Source of the DNA: Carposina sasakii
Taxonomy: Eukaryota > Arthropoda > Insecta > Lepidoptera > Carposinidae
Length of the DNA: 64,000 nt
Direction: 5' to 3'
NCBI GenBank assembly: GCA_014607495.2
Contig: CP053149.1
Span: forward strand, 372,001-436,000
Part shown: positions 43,713 to 55,842 of the stretch, in pieces
How the letters are laid out: every line of letters begins with the position of its first letter
How positions within the stretch are numbered: position 1 is the first letter of the stretch
Notes under the pieces: model-generated
What the model saw: the letters and a program-made list of their open reading frames with translations, nothing else
Database searches by the model: none
Told to the model about the DNA's origin: nothing
Position numbers and translations under genes: made by a program

Positions 43713-44215
43713 GATTGGTGTAGTAGGTAGTGGCCCTGCCTGCGACGCCATTGGTCCTGGGTTCGAATCCCGGTAGGTGCAAACATTGATATGATGAATA
43801 TCGATGTTTGTTTCCGAGTCATGGATGTTTCTAATAAGTATCTATGTATTTATACAGGGTGTAACAAAAAGGGTATGTTAAGCGAAAAGCTACGTATATA
43901 ACCCACTGTAGAAAACCTAACCACAAAATTTGGGAATCGAAATCACATGTTTATTTTTCAAGATTGTATGAAAATTTCTGAGATATTTAAAAATTCTCCA
44001 TGCTATCGGGAAAAATAAACATGTATAGGTAATTTCGAGTCTCATATTTTGTTTATAGGTTCTCTACAGTGGGCTATTTACGTAGCTTTTCGCTTAACAT
44101 ACCCTTTTTGTTACACACTGTATACCGTTGCTTAGTACCCATGACACAAAACCTTAGGGATCTTAGTGTGGGACTAGGTCAATGTGTTGTGAAGTGTGTG
44201 AATATTTGTATTTAT
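43713..44215 (+). mobile_element. tRNA-headed SINE (family S1) interrupted by MITE A
   Basis: Head GATTGGTGTAGTAGGTAGTG and B box GGTTCGAATCC at the left. The SINE resumes at CCGTTGCTTAGTACCCATG (44123) after the MITE and ends GTGTTGTGAAGTGTGTGAAT. The copy at 32262 shows the uninterrupted order. Confidence 0.85.
43855..44120 (+). mobile_element. MITE A inserted in SINE
   Basis: CAGGGTGTAACAAAAAGGG at the left and CCCTTTTTGTTACACACTG at the right, flanked by TA. Comparison with the empty SINE site at 32262-32510 fixes both ends. Confidence 0.9.
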
Positions 44216-44329
44216 TTATTTAACTCAATGCGTCGGTGGAGTAGACTGGAATGAGAAATGATCACCAGCGCGGATAGTCATTTTATTTCGGTTAAACATT
44301 TAAGTTAAAGGGATTTAAATTTGAGGAAC

Positions 44330-44480
44330 TCGGGTTATCTCTCAGAAGGTAAGCTAGCAACTGGCCACTGATCGTTAACATCAGTCACCGCATGCTAAGC
44401 GTGGCTATGGGAACTCGCTTGTGATCTTGTAGTTCTGGTTACCCCATTCGGGAATACAGCCATGTCTATGTGTATGTAAA
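44330..44480 (+). repeat. Repeat H copy
   Basis: GGTAAGCTAGCAACTGGCCA, GTTAACATCAGTCACCGCAT, GCTAAGCGTGGCTATGG and TTGTAGTTCTGGTTACCCC follow the H order. Confidence 0.55.
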
Positions 44481-44489
44481 CATTTGGGG

Positions 44490-46365
44490 TGTTATTTTAA
44501 AATCGCGTCTAAAGTTAGACACTGATTAAATATGACGTTTGATGGAAAAATGTATGGATTGTCAAATCAAGGCGATGTTTACCTTAAACAATGTCTAAAT
44601 TCTTTTTTAAAAACATGTTCATACTCTCTTAGGCGTTAATTTACATCTGACTCCACTATATCGAACGTGACTTTAAGATCCCCTTCATGATGGCGCAGTG
44701 CTACCCCATTTTAACATTATAACCATATGTTTATATATGTATGTATGTTGTTCCAGGATTGCGATCAATCTTATAATCAATATGTGATGCGCTATTTATT
44801 GGAAGTTCTTTAACGCTTCAACGTACGTAAACCATGAAGCGCCAATATAACCTCTGTTAGGCCACTTCCTCTACATTCTTCTTCCATGTTCCACCAGTGT
44901 GTTGTCGTCCGGCCGTATGTCAGCAATAACACAAGTGCTTCAGAGCAAACAGCAGCTGCTAGGCAAACGTCTTCTGTTTGCGTGTTTGCTTGTCTTCACG
45001 GCAAACAGCGCGTAATTGGTGGATGCACCTGACCGCTGTAGCCACACTAATTTGTTTGATAACAAATATATTATATCTATGACGATCATAGTTATTGAAG
45101 TATGTAATCTTAGTGATTATAACTCAAAGCACGTCTTGAAGACTCAATCATGACCCCGTGGAAATTATTTGTGTAAAATATTATTAGTAGCTATTATTCG
45201 AAAGAATCTATATAAAATCTTGCCAGTATGGCAATACACTTGCTGATTATCGCACTTTTACTGAAGTGAAATGCAGATCAATGGAACTTTCTAGAAGTTC
45301 AATTTAAAAGTGGAAACGAATCGTGAAGATATGTGAGGATTGGTAATCGAGTTGTGAGCCGATTGCAATCAGGCGCTTTGGTCGACTTGCTATACGAAAA
45401 TATTCTACAAGGTTGATTAAAGCTATGGTTTAAACTTAAGTAATTATAATTAAAGCTATAATTTTCTAGGATAGTAGTGCTGTCATATAGCGGCCGCAAA
45501 TGATTTTTTACGTAACAGAATTGGACGCACCAGTTGTTCCCGCCACTGCCTATAAACCAGATAAAAATACAATTTTATTAAAGCTTAGAAATTTTTAGGA
45601 AGTGACTAGTATAGTACATATTTAATAGAAAGGAATTGAAATTAAATTTAATAGTTACAAACAAATAGTACAAGTGTATATCAATACGACATCAATAATT
45701 TTAACAACATAAAATGTTAATTAAATAAAATGTAATTTATTTAATAGGTATGAAGCAGCTAGTTATAAAATTCAATTTTATAATACTTAATACTTTTAAC
45801 TGTTCTTGTCGATACTAGTAAATACTTAGTTTTCAATTCTGACGGTTGAAGTATTCTCGAAAGTACAGTACCTACGAGTATTTATCTGAAAATTGTTGAG
45901 TAGATAGATACTCACTTTGTTATTTCTAAAAATACTTAATTCCTTGAAGTACCTATTTTGTTCTTCACTCTACAGGTTAACGAGAGATTTCATCTGAAAA
46001 TACTCTGACTGTAGGTGTTTTTCATAGATAACGTAATCAATGGAGTTTCTTCAATTGATTTCAAGTGATACACCAGTGTCTATAATGATCTCAAGTTAGT
46101 TGGCTCAAAATGTAATAAATTAGTTCAGAAGCATTTTATGGTATTATAAATGGATTTTTACTCCTTTTACTGCTCAGTTGAATCGATTTTGGAGCACACT
46201 TGTAAATGATTCCATCCCAAATAAATATAGCTTTCCAGGACTTTTTGCTAAAGTTTTAAGATATGGTGTACTAGATAGCGGTATTAGTCATATTATAGCA
46301 GTCGAACGAATGCAAAAAGACCGTCATTACGGCGCCGACATGTCAAAAGTTCCATTATAGCCGCC
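44490..46365. other. No recognised gene
   Basis: AT-rich with a repeat H-like patch at about 44640-44700. Frames at 45299 and 46178 have no domain. Confidence 0.35.
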
Positions 46366-46369
46366 GCAT

Positions 46370-46690
46370 GACGGTACCGTTATGAACCCAAAGCTTTAAC
46401 GGAGCAAACATTTTCCAGCCAGCGAAGTGGCACTGACCGCGCGCACCATCTCGCGACTCAGTTTTATTGTCTAATTAGCCATGTTTCATTGCGATTTATT
46501 GCGTTTTAAATTATGCACGAAGGTGCTTCATTTTATCTGGCCGCCCGAAATTGCGGGCGTTTCATTAAGCGCCTCTCCAAAATAAATATAATTTAATTAC
46601 GCCTGTCCCCGCGCTCGGCTTTTTACGAGAGCATTCGGAATGCCGGTCACTTTTGTTAACCTGGCGGCGGACTTGAGAATTAGTATGCGT
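46370..46690. other. GC-rich non-repetitive island, enhancer-like
   Basis: Alternating CpG-rich blocks (GACCGCGCGCACCATCTCGC, GCCGCCCGAAATTGCGGGCG) and AT-rich homeodomain or Abd-B-like motifs (TCTAATTAGCC, GATTTATTGCG, ATAATTTAATTACG). No ORF and no repeat match. This is the strongest candidate for conserved noncoding DNA in the window, but still inference. Confidence 0.35.
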
Positions 46691-47094
46691 ACATCGGTCT
46701 AGATAAAAGTAGTAGTGACATTATTCTAGAAAAAGCGCTGTACGATGCGTAGATTACTAGCTAGGTAGGTACTATTTGAGACTGCTACACCAGATTATTA
46801 TTCATATAAAAGCAAGAATAACTAACACAAGTGTAATAATTATATGGTACTAGCTGGTGCCTGCAGCTTCGTCCGTATGACTCGTAAATTATGTTCGTAG
46901 TTTATTTGTAAATTATTATAATAATGTGTTCCAAATATATTACTTATTTTATAGTCAAATATCCAATAATGATTATATTTTCATAAACTTATACCTACAT
47001 ACATATTATACCTACCCCACGTTTACCATAGTGGAGGCAGTTGTAAAAGATCAGCAAATTCACATTTAAAATATATATATAAGACGAGAAATAG

Positions 47095-47210
47095 ACAAAG
47101 GTAATTAGAATAGAATAGAATGGAATAGAATGGAATGTAATAGAGTGGAATAGAGTGGAATAAAATGGAACAGAGTGGAATAGAATGGGATAGAATAGAA
47201 TAGAATATGT
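47095..47210. repeat. Pentanucleotide minisatellite (AATAG/AATGG)n
   Basis: About 20 tandem five-base units of the form GAATA/GAATG. The minus-strand ORF over it gives a repetitive FHS/FYS peptide and is not a gene. Confidence 0.9.
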
Positions 47211-47321
47211 TTTTATTTGGTGACTACACTCACACAGATACAATAGCAACAATGAGACTAAACAAACAGGGTAGAAATAGAGACAGTGCAAAAGTAATTT
47301 TATAATGTAAAAATATGTATA

Positions 47322-47581
47322 CAGTGTGTAACAGAAAGGGTATGTTAAGCAAAAAGCTATGTAAATAGCCCACTATAGAGAACCTATTTCCAAAATTTGG
47401 GACTCGAAATCACATTTTTATTTTTCAAGATTGTATGAAAATTCCTGAGATATTTAAAAATTCTCCATACTATAGGGAAAAATAAACATGTGATTTCGAG
47501 TCTCAAATTTTGTAGATAGGTTCTCTACAGTGGGCTATTTACATAGCTTTTCGCTTAACATACCCTTTTTGTTACATCCTG
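47322..47581 (+). mobile_element. MITE A copy
   Basis: CAGTGTGTAACAGAAAGGG to CCCTTTTTGTTACATCCTG, flanked by TA. The arms are complementary almost to the centre. Confidence 0.88.
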
Positions 47582-47854
47582 TATACTAGTAAGGATCCGA
47601 AAGACCGAAATCAGGTTTTTTATTAGGCGCAGTTTTGTGTATTATTATCATCATCAATATTTTCTAAAGAGTTTTCTACTCAATTCAATAGTACCTACCG
47701 ACTCATATAAAGTTTGCACTATAAAAAACCTAAACAAGCTGATTTTGCTAATACAAAACTGAACTTTTAAGTATGATTGTTCTAATGTTTACAAACAATG
47801 CTTCTTCGAAAGTAAGATTTCTATCTTCAAAAAAAAAAACGGGGTATAAGTAAA

Positions 47855-48012
47855 GATCTGAGGGGTAAGCACGAACCTTTTTACGCGGCGTAATACTAGC
47901 GACTCGCTAGCAAAATCTATGGGAATTGACAGTTTGATGCTAGCGTTACGGACTATCGAGAGGTTCGTGCTTACTCATGAAGAAGCGCTGCTTCATGTGC
48001 TTACCCCTCTGT
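47855..48012. repeat. Compound inverted repeat around AGGGGTAAGCACGAACC
   Basis: AGGGGTAAGCACGAACCT (47861-47878) is complementary to AGGTTCGTGCTTAC (47961-47974) and its outer part to GTGCTTACCCCT (47998-48009). CATGAAG...CTTCATG forms a further small hairpin between the latter two. It is probably an unclassified MITE. No second copy exists here. Confidence 0.55.
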
Positions 48013-48844
48013 AGTCTCGGGTCACACCTATGGGACATAGGCATAAGTTTATATATGTATATAATAAGAAAGGTATTGTACCTAATATTAACATCGGCAA
48101 TAACCGGAACAGCATAATTAATTAGCAGGTTCGGGTGTGCTTACAACTATGAATATTTTACAATACATTGAGCGCAGATAGGAGGCGCTGCCGGCGGCGA
48201 CTTCGCGGCCTCATTCGTGCCTCGTTTGAACGGATTTGGTTATGTTTAGCTACTGTTAGCAAGTATTAGTATGTGTAAATGGATCTAGTACTGTACGTTC
48301 ATTAAGTGATATTTTGTAAAATAGAAAAATGATAAGTATTGAAGATTCTTTCATACACTTTGCTTGCGGTTTTTTCATAAAAATATGACATAAAGCTATA
48401 GATATTTATGTTATGATATGTTACTTTCCTTTGATTTAGAATTATTATTACTTCAGATTTAGGTTTATTACAGTATCTTTCAATTTGATAATAGCTACTA
48501 GCATGTACTAAGACATTGCATCTCCAACTACAAGCATACCTTCGGCGATTTTTACTTTATCTTTGATTTGCTGTACGAGTACATGAAACCAGCACAACAC
48601 AGTTCAAGTAGCTCACCCATGCATGCGAAGGCAGCATAAGTCAACACCTCAAGTTACGTAACCCCACAATAGTTAAGATATTCCGCGTCTGATATACGAT
48701 TCCCGGGATTTGTATTTAGCCTCCCGCGGCGCCGGGCGCGAGTTATTTCGGGTAATAAGCCCCGCAGCTTCAGAACAATGAAGTTTACTATTATTTAGCT
48801 ACTGCTATTCATATTTCTTACGGTCTTTTTAATTAAAATAATTC

Positions 48845-49030
48845 ATGTGCGGTGCTTCACTAGAAAACATTAACTGCATCTTCTTCCGTGAACCTAAGAG
48901 TCGACTAAGGAATTTAAGGGCTTTCTTTCAAGCGATGAGCTAGACACGTCACTGATGTTTCACATCTGACCCCCCCCCTATGCTAAGCTTGTGTATAGAA
49001 TCTCTGTGTTGATTTTTTCAGGAACATAGC
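48845..49030 (+). repeat. Repeat H copy followed by MITE B
   Basis: GCTTCACTAGAAAACATTAA, AAGAGTCGACTAAGGAATTT and GCGATGAGCTAGACACG match H. It is broken by MITE B at 49033. Confidence 0.6.
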
Positions 49031-49032
49031 CG

Positions 49033-49402
49033 TAGGTGTATTTTCGTTGCCACCCTTAACGAAGGGTACGTACTCTATGCATCAAATAAAGTAAGTTTAT
49101 GCCAAAAAAAAAGCTCGGAAACAATGTAATTTTTTTTTCATTTTTTTAAATTACTTGAACGGACGAAATTTATAGTGTTCAGCTAGTTTTTTCATAGACA
49201 AATATTAATTATAGGTATTTCTCGTGAAAAATCTTGCTACACGCGATAATGTGCATTTATGCAGTAAAACGCAGTCTATTTACTCAACTTTGTACCCTAA
49301 TATTTTGAAAACCAGACACTGATGCTTCCATGGAGAAAAATGATCGTTATGATGAGGAGATTCCGTAGTTTTCGGGATCGTTGACGACAAAAAATCATCC
49401 TG
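49033..49402 (+). mobile_element. MITE B copy, left end eroded
   Basis: The left end reads TAGGTGTATTTTCGTTGCC in place of CAGGATGTTTTTTCG. The right end CATCCTG is intact and followed by TA. Confidence 0.82.
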
Positions 49403-50149
49403 TATGTATAGTAATAAAAATATAAAACACGGAAAATTTTGATATTTTAGTGCCTGTAATGAGTAATGTGATATTCAGATTACTACGAGTATAGCTAACT
49501 TATTCCCATATCTGGATAACAGTGAATTTCGTCTTTACCTATGCATTAATAATATCGTGTTTCAGGTAGCGTTATATGTACACAGTGTAGATTTGATTAG
49601 AGGGTCAAGTCCGTCACATCTTGTCGTATATTCTGGCTTTACTAAGGGTTAAAGTTTTCGGGTTTTCGGGTTGGCACTTTCGCGTCATGGAGTCAGAATA
49701 ACTCAAAAAGTTTTTTTTTTAAATATTGTATACCTACACAAAACCTTTTTACAGAAAAAACTTTTAATAACGTACCTACACAATGTAAGTAAGTACGATA
49801 ATATAATCAAGTAAATAAAAGTACATAAACAACGTAACAAATATACTTACTATCTATATAGGTATTGAGTGATCCTAAATAAGATTAGTCTTATCCAACT
49901 AATTCTACCGATCCAGTTCAAAACTTTGATTAACACAGTTGAGTTTGACCACTGTATAATACTTGTACTATATCACTGCTATACAAGCTTGGACCAATAG
50001 AGAGAGCGGAAGATACACAATGCATCGATGATTGGTTTCGCTATAAGCCATCTGAGCTGATGATTCTAGTTTATGATTCTACATAGACTGATCCCTATTA
50101 CCTCGAAAGCAGTTGATTTAATCGCTATTTACTTACAAACATACATATA

Positions 50150-50290
50150 GCGTATACAGAATTGCCGGATCCTAAAGAAAATCCCTCAGCCACGTGCATA
50201 GCGAGGACAGATCAGTGACAAGTTGCTAGCTCATCGCCTGAGGGAAAGCTCGTGAGTTTCTTAGTCGACTCTTGCGTGTGGAATAGGTCT
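50150..50290 (-). repeat. Repeat H, reverse copy
   Basis: CAGATCAGTGACAAGTTGCT, AGCTCATCGCCTGAGGG and TTCTTAGTCGACTCTTGCG are the reverse of the H order. Confidence 0.6.
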
Positions 50291-50299
50291 CACGCTATG

Positions 50300-51820
50300 G
50301 CAACCGGTTTTCTGAATAATTAATAATTCTCGAAGAGTTAAGCTTTTCTAAGTACATAGTCAATGTGAACTGTCAATATAAGATACCATTCAAAATTATT
50401 TCCTTTTTCCCACGTAAAACCTTCTTATAAGCACTCTAAAAATGTTATAGTGGGAGTTCACAAATATGCGAGGTATCTCTGGTATGGTAGATATCTATTT
50501 TAGAAACCACTTCAAGCAATATCAAAATCCTTAAGACATCAGTTTACAATATGGCCTATTTTAAACTCCTTAAAGTGACTTGAAAGTTTAATAAAACCAG
50601 AACAGAACTGAAACTTTAATTGGAATTACAAACGCAAATAATAAAAGCGCTAGTTAACAAGCCGAATGAAAGTCTCCTTTTATATCGCCAATCGAAAAGA
50701 TTCAAAGTTAAGTTCTTATTCGATAAAAGTCTGGTCTTGAAGTTTCATAAAAAACTGGGCAAATAACGATAGAACAAAACAAGAAGTAGTCACGGCGGAG
50801 CGTCTCGTAGAAACTTCTGCTTCGGGAAGCGCGTTCAGTTAGAATTCTCTTAAAAATTTTATATTCCCGCACAAATATCCGGCACACGGTAGGTGTATAA
50901 ACATATTTGCTAGAATTTGTAGGCATGAAATACGTCCCGCTTCAGTATTCCTACATTTACAAGGCAGAGTACAGACGAGTGGAATTGTTTGCGAGAATTT
51001 ATCGCAGGCGCGTGACGTCGCCGTGCGTATACTCGGTTGCACTTTAAACTACACTGTTTCCTCAGCCGAGTGAATACAGTGTAGTTTCAAATCTGCCCGG
51101 TGTACACTACGCCACACTTTACACAAAAATGTTGGCTGAATTTATTGAACCTTAACTTTGTTAAAATATTCGGTTGTAGATAGGTACGGCAGATAGAAGT
51201 TTGGAAAAAAATGAATTAATAAAAAGTTTTTGGGTTGGTTTGTTCTCTTCAATGTACCTACTTACCTACTCTAAATATTCCAGATGTAAAAGTCTTGCTT
51301 TGTTTATTATTATATTAACAATAAACCAAAGTATTCTTAAAAACTTACCATAAAGGTTGATAATTAGTAAAAGAAAGATCAACAAAGAAAAAACTTTATT
51401 GAAGACTGAGAAGTTAAACAAGAATCATTCTCTACGAGCAGGTGAGAAATAGTTAATTGAACTATGGCTCTAGTTACTAAGTTAGAGTATTACTTAAGCT
51501 GTATAAAGGTACAAAGAATGCTAGTTCCGAAATCGTGTACGGGAACTATCATTTGAACCGAACTTTTAGAATAAATAGGTAAACATTAACACGATCCTGT
51601 TCACGGATAAGGAAGTGAACGCAATAAACAAGCACATGCATGTATTCACACGCGAAGGGAGGACCATCAAGAAAGGATATAGAGGAGATGCTATAGTTTA
51701 TGAAGACAAATAATGGCTAATGTAGACTAAACAACGCGGCATGAATCAATGTCAGGCCAACATTTGCCTCCAACAATAGTATAGCCTTTAGTCTGCAACG
51801 ACGCGCCCTGACGACTCTAT
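50300..51820. other. No recognised gene
   Basis: AT-rich. It includes a 12-bp perfect inverted repeat AAACTACACTGT (51046-51057) and ACAGTGTAGTTT (51076-51087). The minus-strand frames at 50708 and 50839 have no domain. Confidence 0.4.
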
Positions 51821-51829
51821 TTTCAATTA

Positions 51830-52420
51830 ACGAATGTAGTTAGTCCAGCTCCTATCTGTCCTTCCTTAATGGTCCGACGCATTGTCTGCGTTGGCGGAAC
51901 CGGCGCGATTCGAGCCCACTCGCATGGAACATTCGATTACTCGCACACATCCATTGCACACGAACGGGATAGCTGACTCCGTCCAGTGTTAGGTTCAGTC
52001 GCTCCAAATCGACTTGCTGATTGGAATGTGCACCCGGTTTGTGGGTTAGTTTAGTGTTTGCCGGCCCTCCTGGACGCAGATATGAATCTCCATTACACTT
52101 GTATTGATACGTTCACGGAATAGAATCCACTGAAAGTAAAATTTAGAACACCGACTATGAAAACTCGATAAAAGCCACTTGATTAGTTTCGCAGGTATTC
52201 GAGCACACTCGATCGTTTAGTGGAGTGACAGCGAACACAAAGCCCGCGCCTCATGTAGCACACAATTAGCCGCAGTATCGCCGCCAACCACTTTATCACG
52301 CAAATTAAAACGAACTAGTAACCGAGCAGTCACGTTCCACATTATAGCATTAACTTGTTACGTGGAGAGCAATCCCGGAGGCCTCTCGAGTCGAGATAAA
52401 CTCGACGGATAAAAATACCG
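51830..52420. other. Non-repetitive GC-moderate region
   Basis: Patches such as CTGCGTTGGCGGAACCGGCG, GCCTCATGTAGCACACAATT and AGCCGCAGTATCGCCGCC, with no long ORF and no repeat match. It may be conserved noncoding DNA or an unrecognised promoter region. Confidence 0.25.
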
Positions 52421-53028
52421 AGCGAAAAGAATATCGAAATTAATCGAAAGAATGAAACAGGGCTGCGAATAAATTAAAAAACTTGGCCATTCTATTTCAT
52501 AAGATTGGGCATAAATTAAAAGAACTTTTAAAGTCTTTCAAATTGCGGACTTAAGTCAGTCCGTAAATGTAAATGTGGTGTGCGCTGCTCCTTCCTAATT
52601 AAACCTGACTATAGTAACGGAAATAGAAAAGAAGAAAACTCTCGGAATAGTGGTCTCAGAGTCGGGGGAACGTTCAAAATAAATATCAAAGCCGGTTTTA
52701 ATTTGCTGGTAGCAAGTAGTGCGGCAATCGGGGCGGGATGACCCGATGCGTGCGGGAAAGCGGGATGCAATCTCGCATTTGAGATAAACAATCCTATACC
52801 GAGATAATTAACCACAGCTTTTCGAAGTAGAGAGAGCTTATTGGTACACTTTTTTAATAAAAATAGTCCTGTACTATTTAAATTGACTTCTTTAATTTTT
52901 TTTTTATGGTTTGATTTTTTTTTTCGTTTTATATTAGATCATTTATTTATCTATAATTATTTACAATAATAACTAAACCTACGTAAAAAAAAAACTAGAG
53001 CTACAAAATAAAATAAAATTTACAAATA

Positions 53029-53406
53029 GAAGACTCCTTGCAAGTCCTCCACCGCTGGCAATGTGTCCAAAAGGCTGGCAGCGTTGCCCCGCTGGATAGC
53101 GAGGCTTACTCGCTGTCCAAAAAATGAGCCAGCCCTCTGGTCATGAGATGCCTCGACCAACCTTTTCGAAATATCCTTAAAAAGGTTGTGGGCTCCTGGA
53201 CCCCATGGCCCCATGGTTTCAACCCCAAACGGCTCAAATAGGTAGTCACCACTGAGGTTTGCGTATTTGCGTCGTTTGAGGTTTTCAGCTGCATTGGCCG
53301 CAGAGCTACTTTTGATTGTTGTGCCTGGGAGATGGGACGCTGGTTTCTTTAAAATATTTTGTATTTTGCATGAATGCAATAAGCAGTAGATTTTAACCCA
53401 AGACAA
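53029..53406 (-). pseudogene. Non-LTR retrotransposon ORF C-terminal remnant, copy 1
   Basis: The minus-strand frame contains PFGVETMGPWGPGAHNL followed by SLAIQRGNAASLLDT. It is about half identical over roughly 100 residues to the frame at 55381-55842. Two independent diverged copies of the same peptide, with SxAIQRGNAAS at the same distance from the stop, show a shared retrotransposon origin. I recognise this block from the C-termini of ORF2-type proteins in insect non-LTR elements. No RT motifs are included, so it is a dead 3' fragment. The Met at the start lies in unrelated flanking sequence. Confidence 0.7.
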
Positions 53407-53446
53407 GAAACCAAAATTAATTTTGCGGTCCGTAAAACCTACTATA

Positions 53447-53785
53447 CAGAATGATTTTTGGTTGTCAATATTCCCGAAAACTACGGAATCTCCTCATCAT
53501 CTCGGAAGTGGGAAGTTTCCAAAATATTACAGTCCAAAGTTGAGTAAATAGACTGCGTTTTTCTGCATAAATGCACATAGACGCGCGTAGCAAGATTTTT
53601 TCACGAGAAATAATTAATATCTGCCTATGAAAAAACTAGCATAAACCCTGGACACTATAAATTTCGCCCGATCAAGTAATTAAAAAAATCACATCGTTTC
53701 CCAGCATTTTTTTGGCATAAACTTACTTTATTTGATGTATAGAGTACGTACCCTTCGTCAAGGGTGGCAACGAAAAAACATCCTG
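53447..53785 (-). mobile_element. MITE B copy
   Basis: CAGAATGATTTTTGG to ACATCCTG with TA on each side. There is a deletion near 53500 compared with the intact copies. Confidence 0.85.
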
Positions 53786-53829
53786 TATATGTAACTATAT
53801 TATGTAAGTGAACTACGAGTAAACATAAT

Positions 53830-54045
53830 TATATAGGCTGTGATACTGCCTACATTGTGGAGTAAACGGGTTCTCGAATGGAGACCGCGCCTCGGCAAGC
53901 GTAGCGTGGGGCACCCTCCGGACAGATGGACCGATGACTTAAAGAGGACGGCTGGTAGTGACTGGATGGAAAAAACGGGAGATCGAGCTATGTGGCATAT
54001 ACTGGGCGAGGCCTACGTCCAGCAGTGGACTGCAATAGGTTGACG
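53830..54045 (+). pseudogene. LINE reverse-transcriptase-type ORF, 3' remnant
   Basis: The frame reads RVLEWRPRLGKRSVGHPPDR, then WTDDLKRTAGSDWMEKTGDR, then AYVQQWTAIG and stop. I recognise it as the C-terminal tail of a widespread insect non-LTR retrotransposon polyprotein (RTE/Jockey-like). Only about 65 residues remain and the catalytic domain is missing. Its 3' end (GGCCTACGTCCAGCAGTGG) is the origin of the short LINE tails at 2324, 23584, 31198 and 55920. Confidence 0.8.
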
Positions 54046-54149
54046 GCGACTGCCTACATTTGGAGAACATTATTTCTTAGGACCTACATCAAGTTCATTC
54101 TTCTCTACGTTAACTACTATACAACTGTACTCTGTACCTGTATAATCTA

Positions 54150-54429
54150 ATAGGTGACATTTATCAACGCAATAGTACCCAAAACAATGATTTTTGAAAT
54201 TTTTGTCTGTTTGTCGGTTTGTCGGATTGTCTGTTTGTCTGTGCGTTTGTGCACGCTAATCTCAGAAACGGCTGAACCGATTTCGATGCAGTTTTCACAA
54301 ATATACTGTGACAGGTCCCATTTAACATATAGGCTACTTTTTATCCCGGGAAAATGTTTTTATCCCGGATAATTTCGACATTTTGTTTTTTCTGTAGTCC
54401 ACTCGGACGGAGTCGCGGGCGTCCACTAG
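54150..54429 (-). repeat. Dispersed repeat G, copy 6
   Basis: Reverse copy from ACATTTATCAACGCAATAG to GGAGTCGCGGGCGTCCACTAG. The 72-codon ORF is translated repeat. Confidence 0.85.
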
Positions 54430-54699
54430 CAATGAATAAAAATAACTAACAGAATGTTCCTATAGGTATAATCCAGGCAAATGAAGACGCTGCGCTATAC
54501 AAGCTAATACTTTTCTATCTCAACAAACACTTCTGCGATCCTCAAGCTATAACTGGAGGCAAGTGAAGAGGCCACGAAAGAAGTACCATGAGGAACTGGC
54601 CTAACAATGCTCGCTCATTTGAAGCAACAGAGACACTGCTCCAGAAAAATGTACAACCAACTAAATAACATACATATATACGTACACATGGTAAAGGAG

Positions 54700-54865
54700 C
54701 TGCCATAGCCACGTTAAGTATGGCGGGGACAAGTGATCCGATCCGTGAAAAGTTGCTGCATTTCACCTCAGGCGATGCCTGCCTGAATGCTTTAGTGGAC
54801 TCCTACGACGATGTAGAAGATGCAGCTTATGTATTTCTAGTAAACCCTCGCATCACTACACTACT
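54700..54865 (-). repeat. Repeat H, reverse copy
   Basis: GGCGGGGACAAGTGATCC, TTCACCTCAGGCGATGCC, TAGTGGACTCCTACG and GCAGCTTATGTATTTCTAG are in the reverse H order. Confidence 0.6.
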
Positions 54866-55380
54866 TCTAACGTAGATCACTACCAGGATGTGCAGTTTTT
54901 TTTTTGCAGTTTTGTCAATGTTGTTACAAACGACCGGTTTCTGGCAGTTAGGTAATACTTTACTGCTTAGCTTGCAGGTTTACATTAATTGCATATCTTT
55001 TTTATACTTTCTTCATGGTAAAGGCAATCGAGAGAGTAGCCGCTCGAGTGTTGACGCGCAAAATTACCTTCATTGTAGCATCGGAGCTTCGATTGGCTCG
55101 CCTTTTAAAATAGATAAACTAAGAATTTTCTAGCTTAGTCTAGTAGGAAATACTCGTAGTGAAGATAGTGAGAAAGTGGAGCTCTTTACTGTAAGGAGAT
55201 CAAATGATAATACTATTATTGAGATGAATAATAGAGGTGACAAGATATCTAAAAGTGGAGTATTTGTAGATATATTTGAGATCATCTCATATTCGAAGTA
55301 ACCCTGATATAATTTAATAATAAAACTAAAGATTATTACAAATACTAACTACATTATATAAACCTAAAAACTAATTTAAC

Positions 55381-55842
55381 CTACACGAAATTAAATATAT
55401 TTACAAAGTTGCCTACTACCGTAAAGGTGCCCAGAATGCTGGCAGCATTGCCACGTTGTATGGCAATGCTAATTTTTTGCGCAAAAAAGAGACCAGCATT
55501 CTGGTCATGGGAGCTTTTGCGTAATTTATTGGAAATTTCCCGGTAGAGGCGATGAGCGCCTGGTCCCCATAGTCCCAGTGTCTCGACGCCAAACGGCACA
55601 AACATGTAGTCTCCTGGGAGCCCTGCATTTCTGCGGCGCTTAGCGTTTTCGGCTGAACATGCGGCAGCACCGGCCTTAACTGATGTTCCGCCGATGTGGG
55701 ACGCAGCAAGTGTAATATAATGTGTGCCGCGTGATGCCGGCAGAGTAGAATTAGTATCACCCCAAGTCTGCCCGTGGGTATCGTACGAGGCGATTAAGGG
55801 TTTACGGGAGGTGGGCAGTAGCGCCTCCCGTGTTGACAACAT
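55381..55842 (-). pseudogene. Non-LTR retrotransposon ORF C-terminal remnant, copy 2
   Basis: A 153-codon open frame. Residues from about 48 onward (ASHIGGTSVKAGAAACSAE, then FVPFGVETLGLWGPGAHRL and SIAIQRGNAASILGT) align with the minus-strand frame at 53029-53406. The upstream part (STREALLPTSRKPLIASYD) matches the fragment at 31325-31440. No RT catalytic motifs are present. It is better preserved than copy 1, but there is no reason to think it is expressed as a host gene. Confidence 0.7.

Noticed and set aside
46995..47291. 98-codon ORF with a repetitive FHS/FYS peptide
   Set aside because: It is the translation of a pentanucleotide minisatellite.
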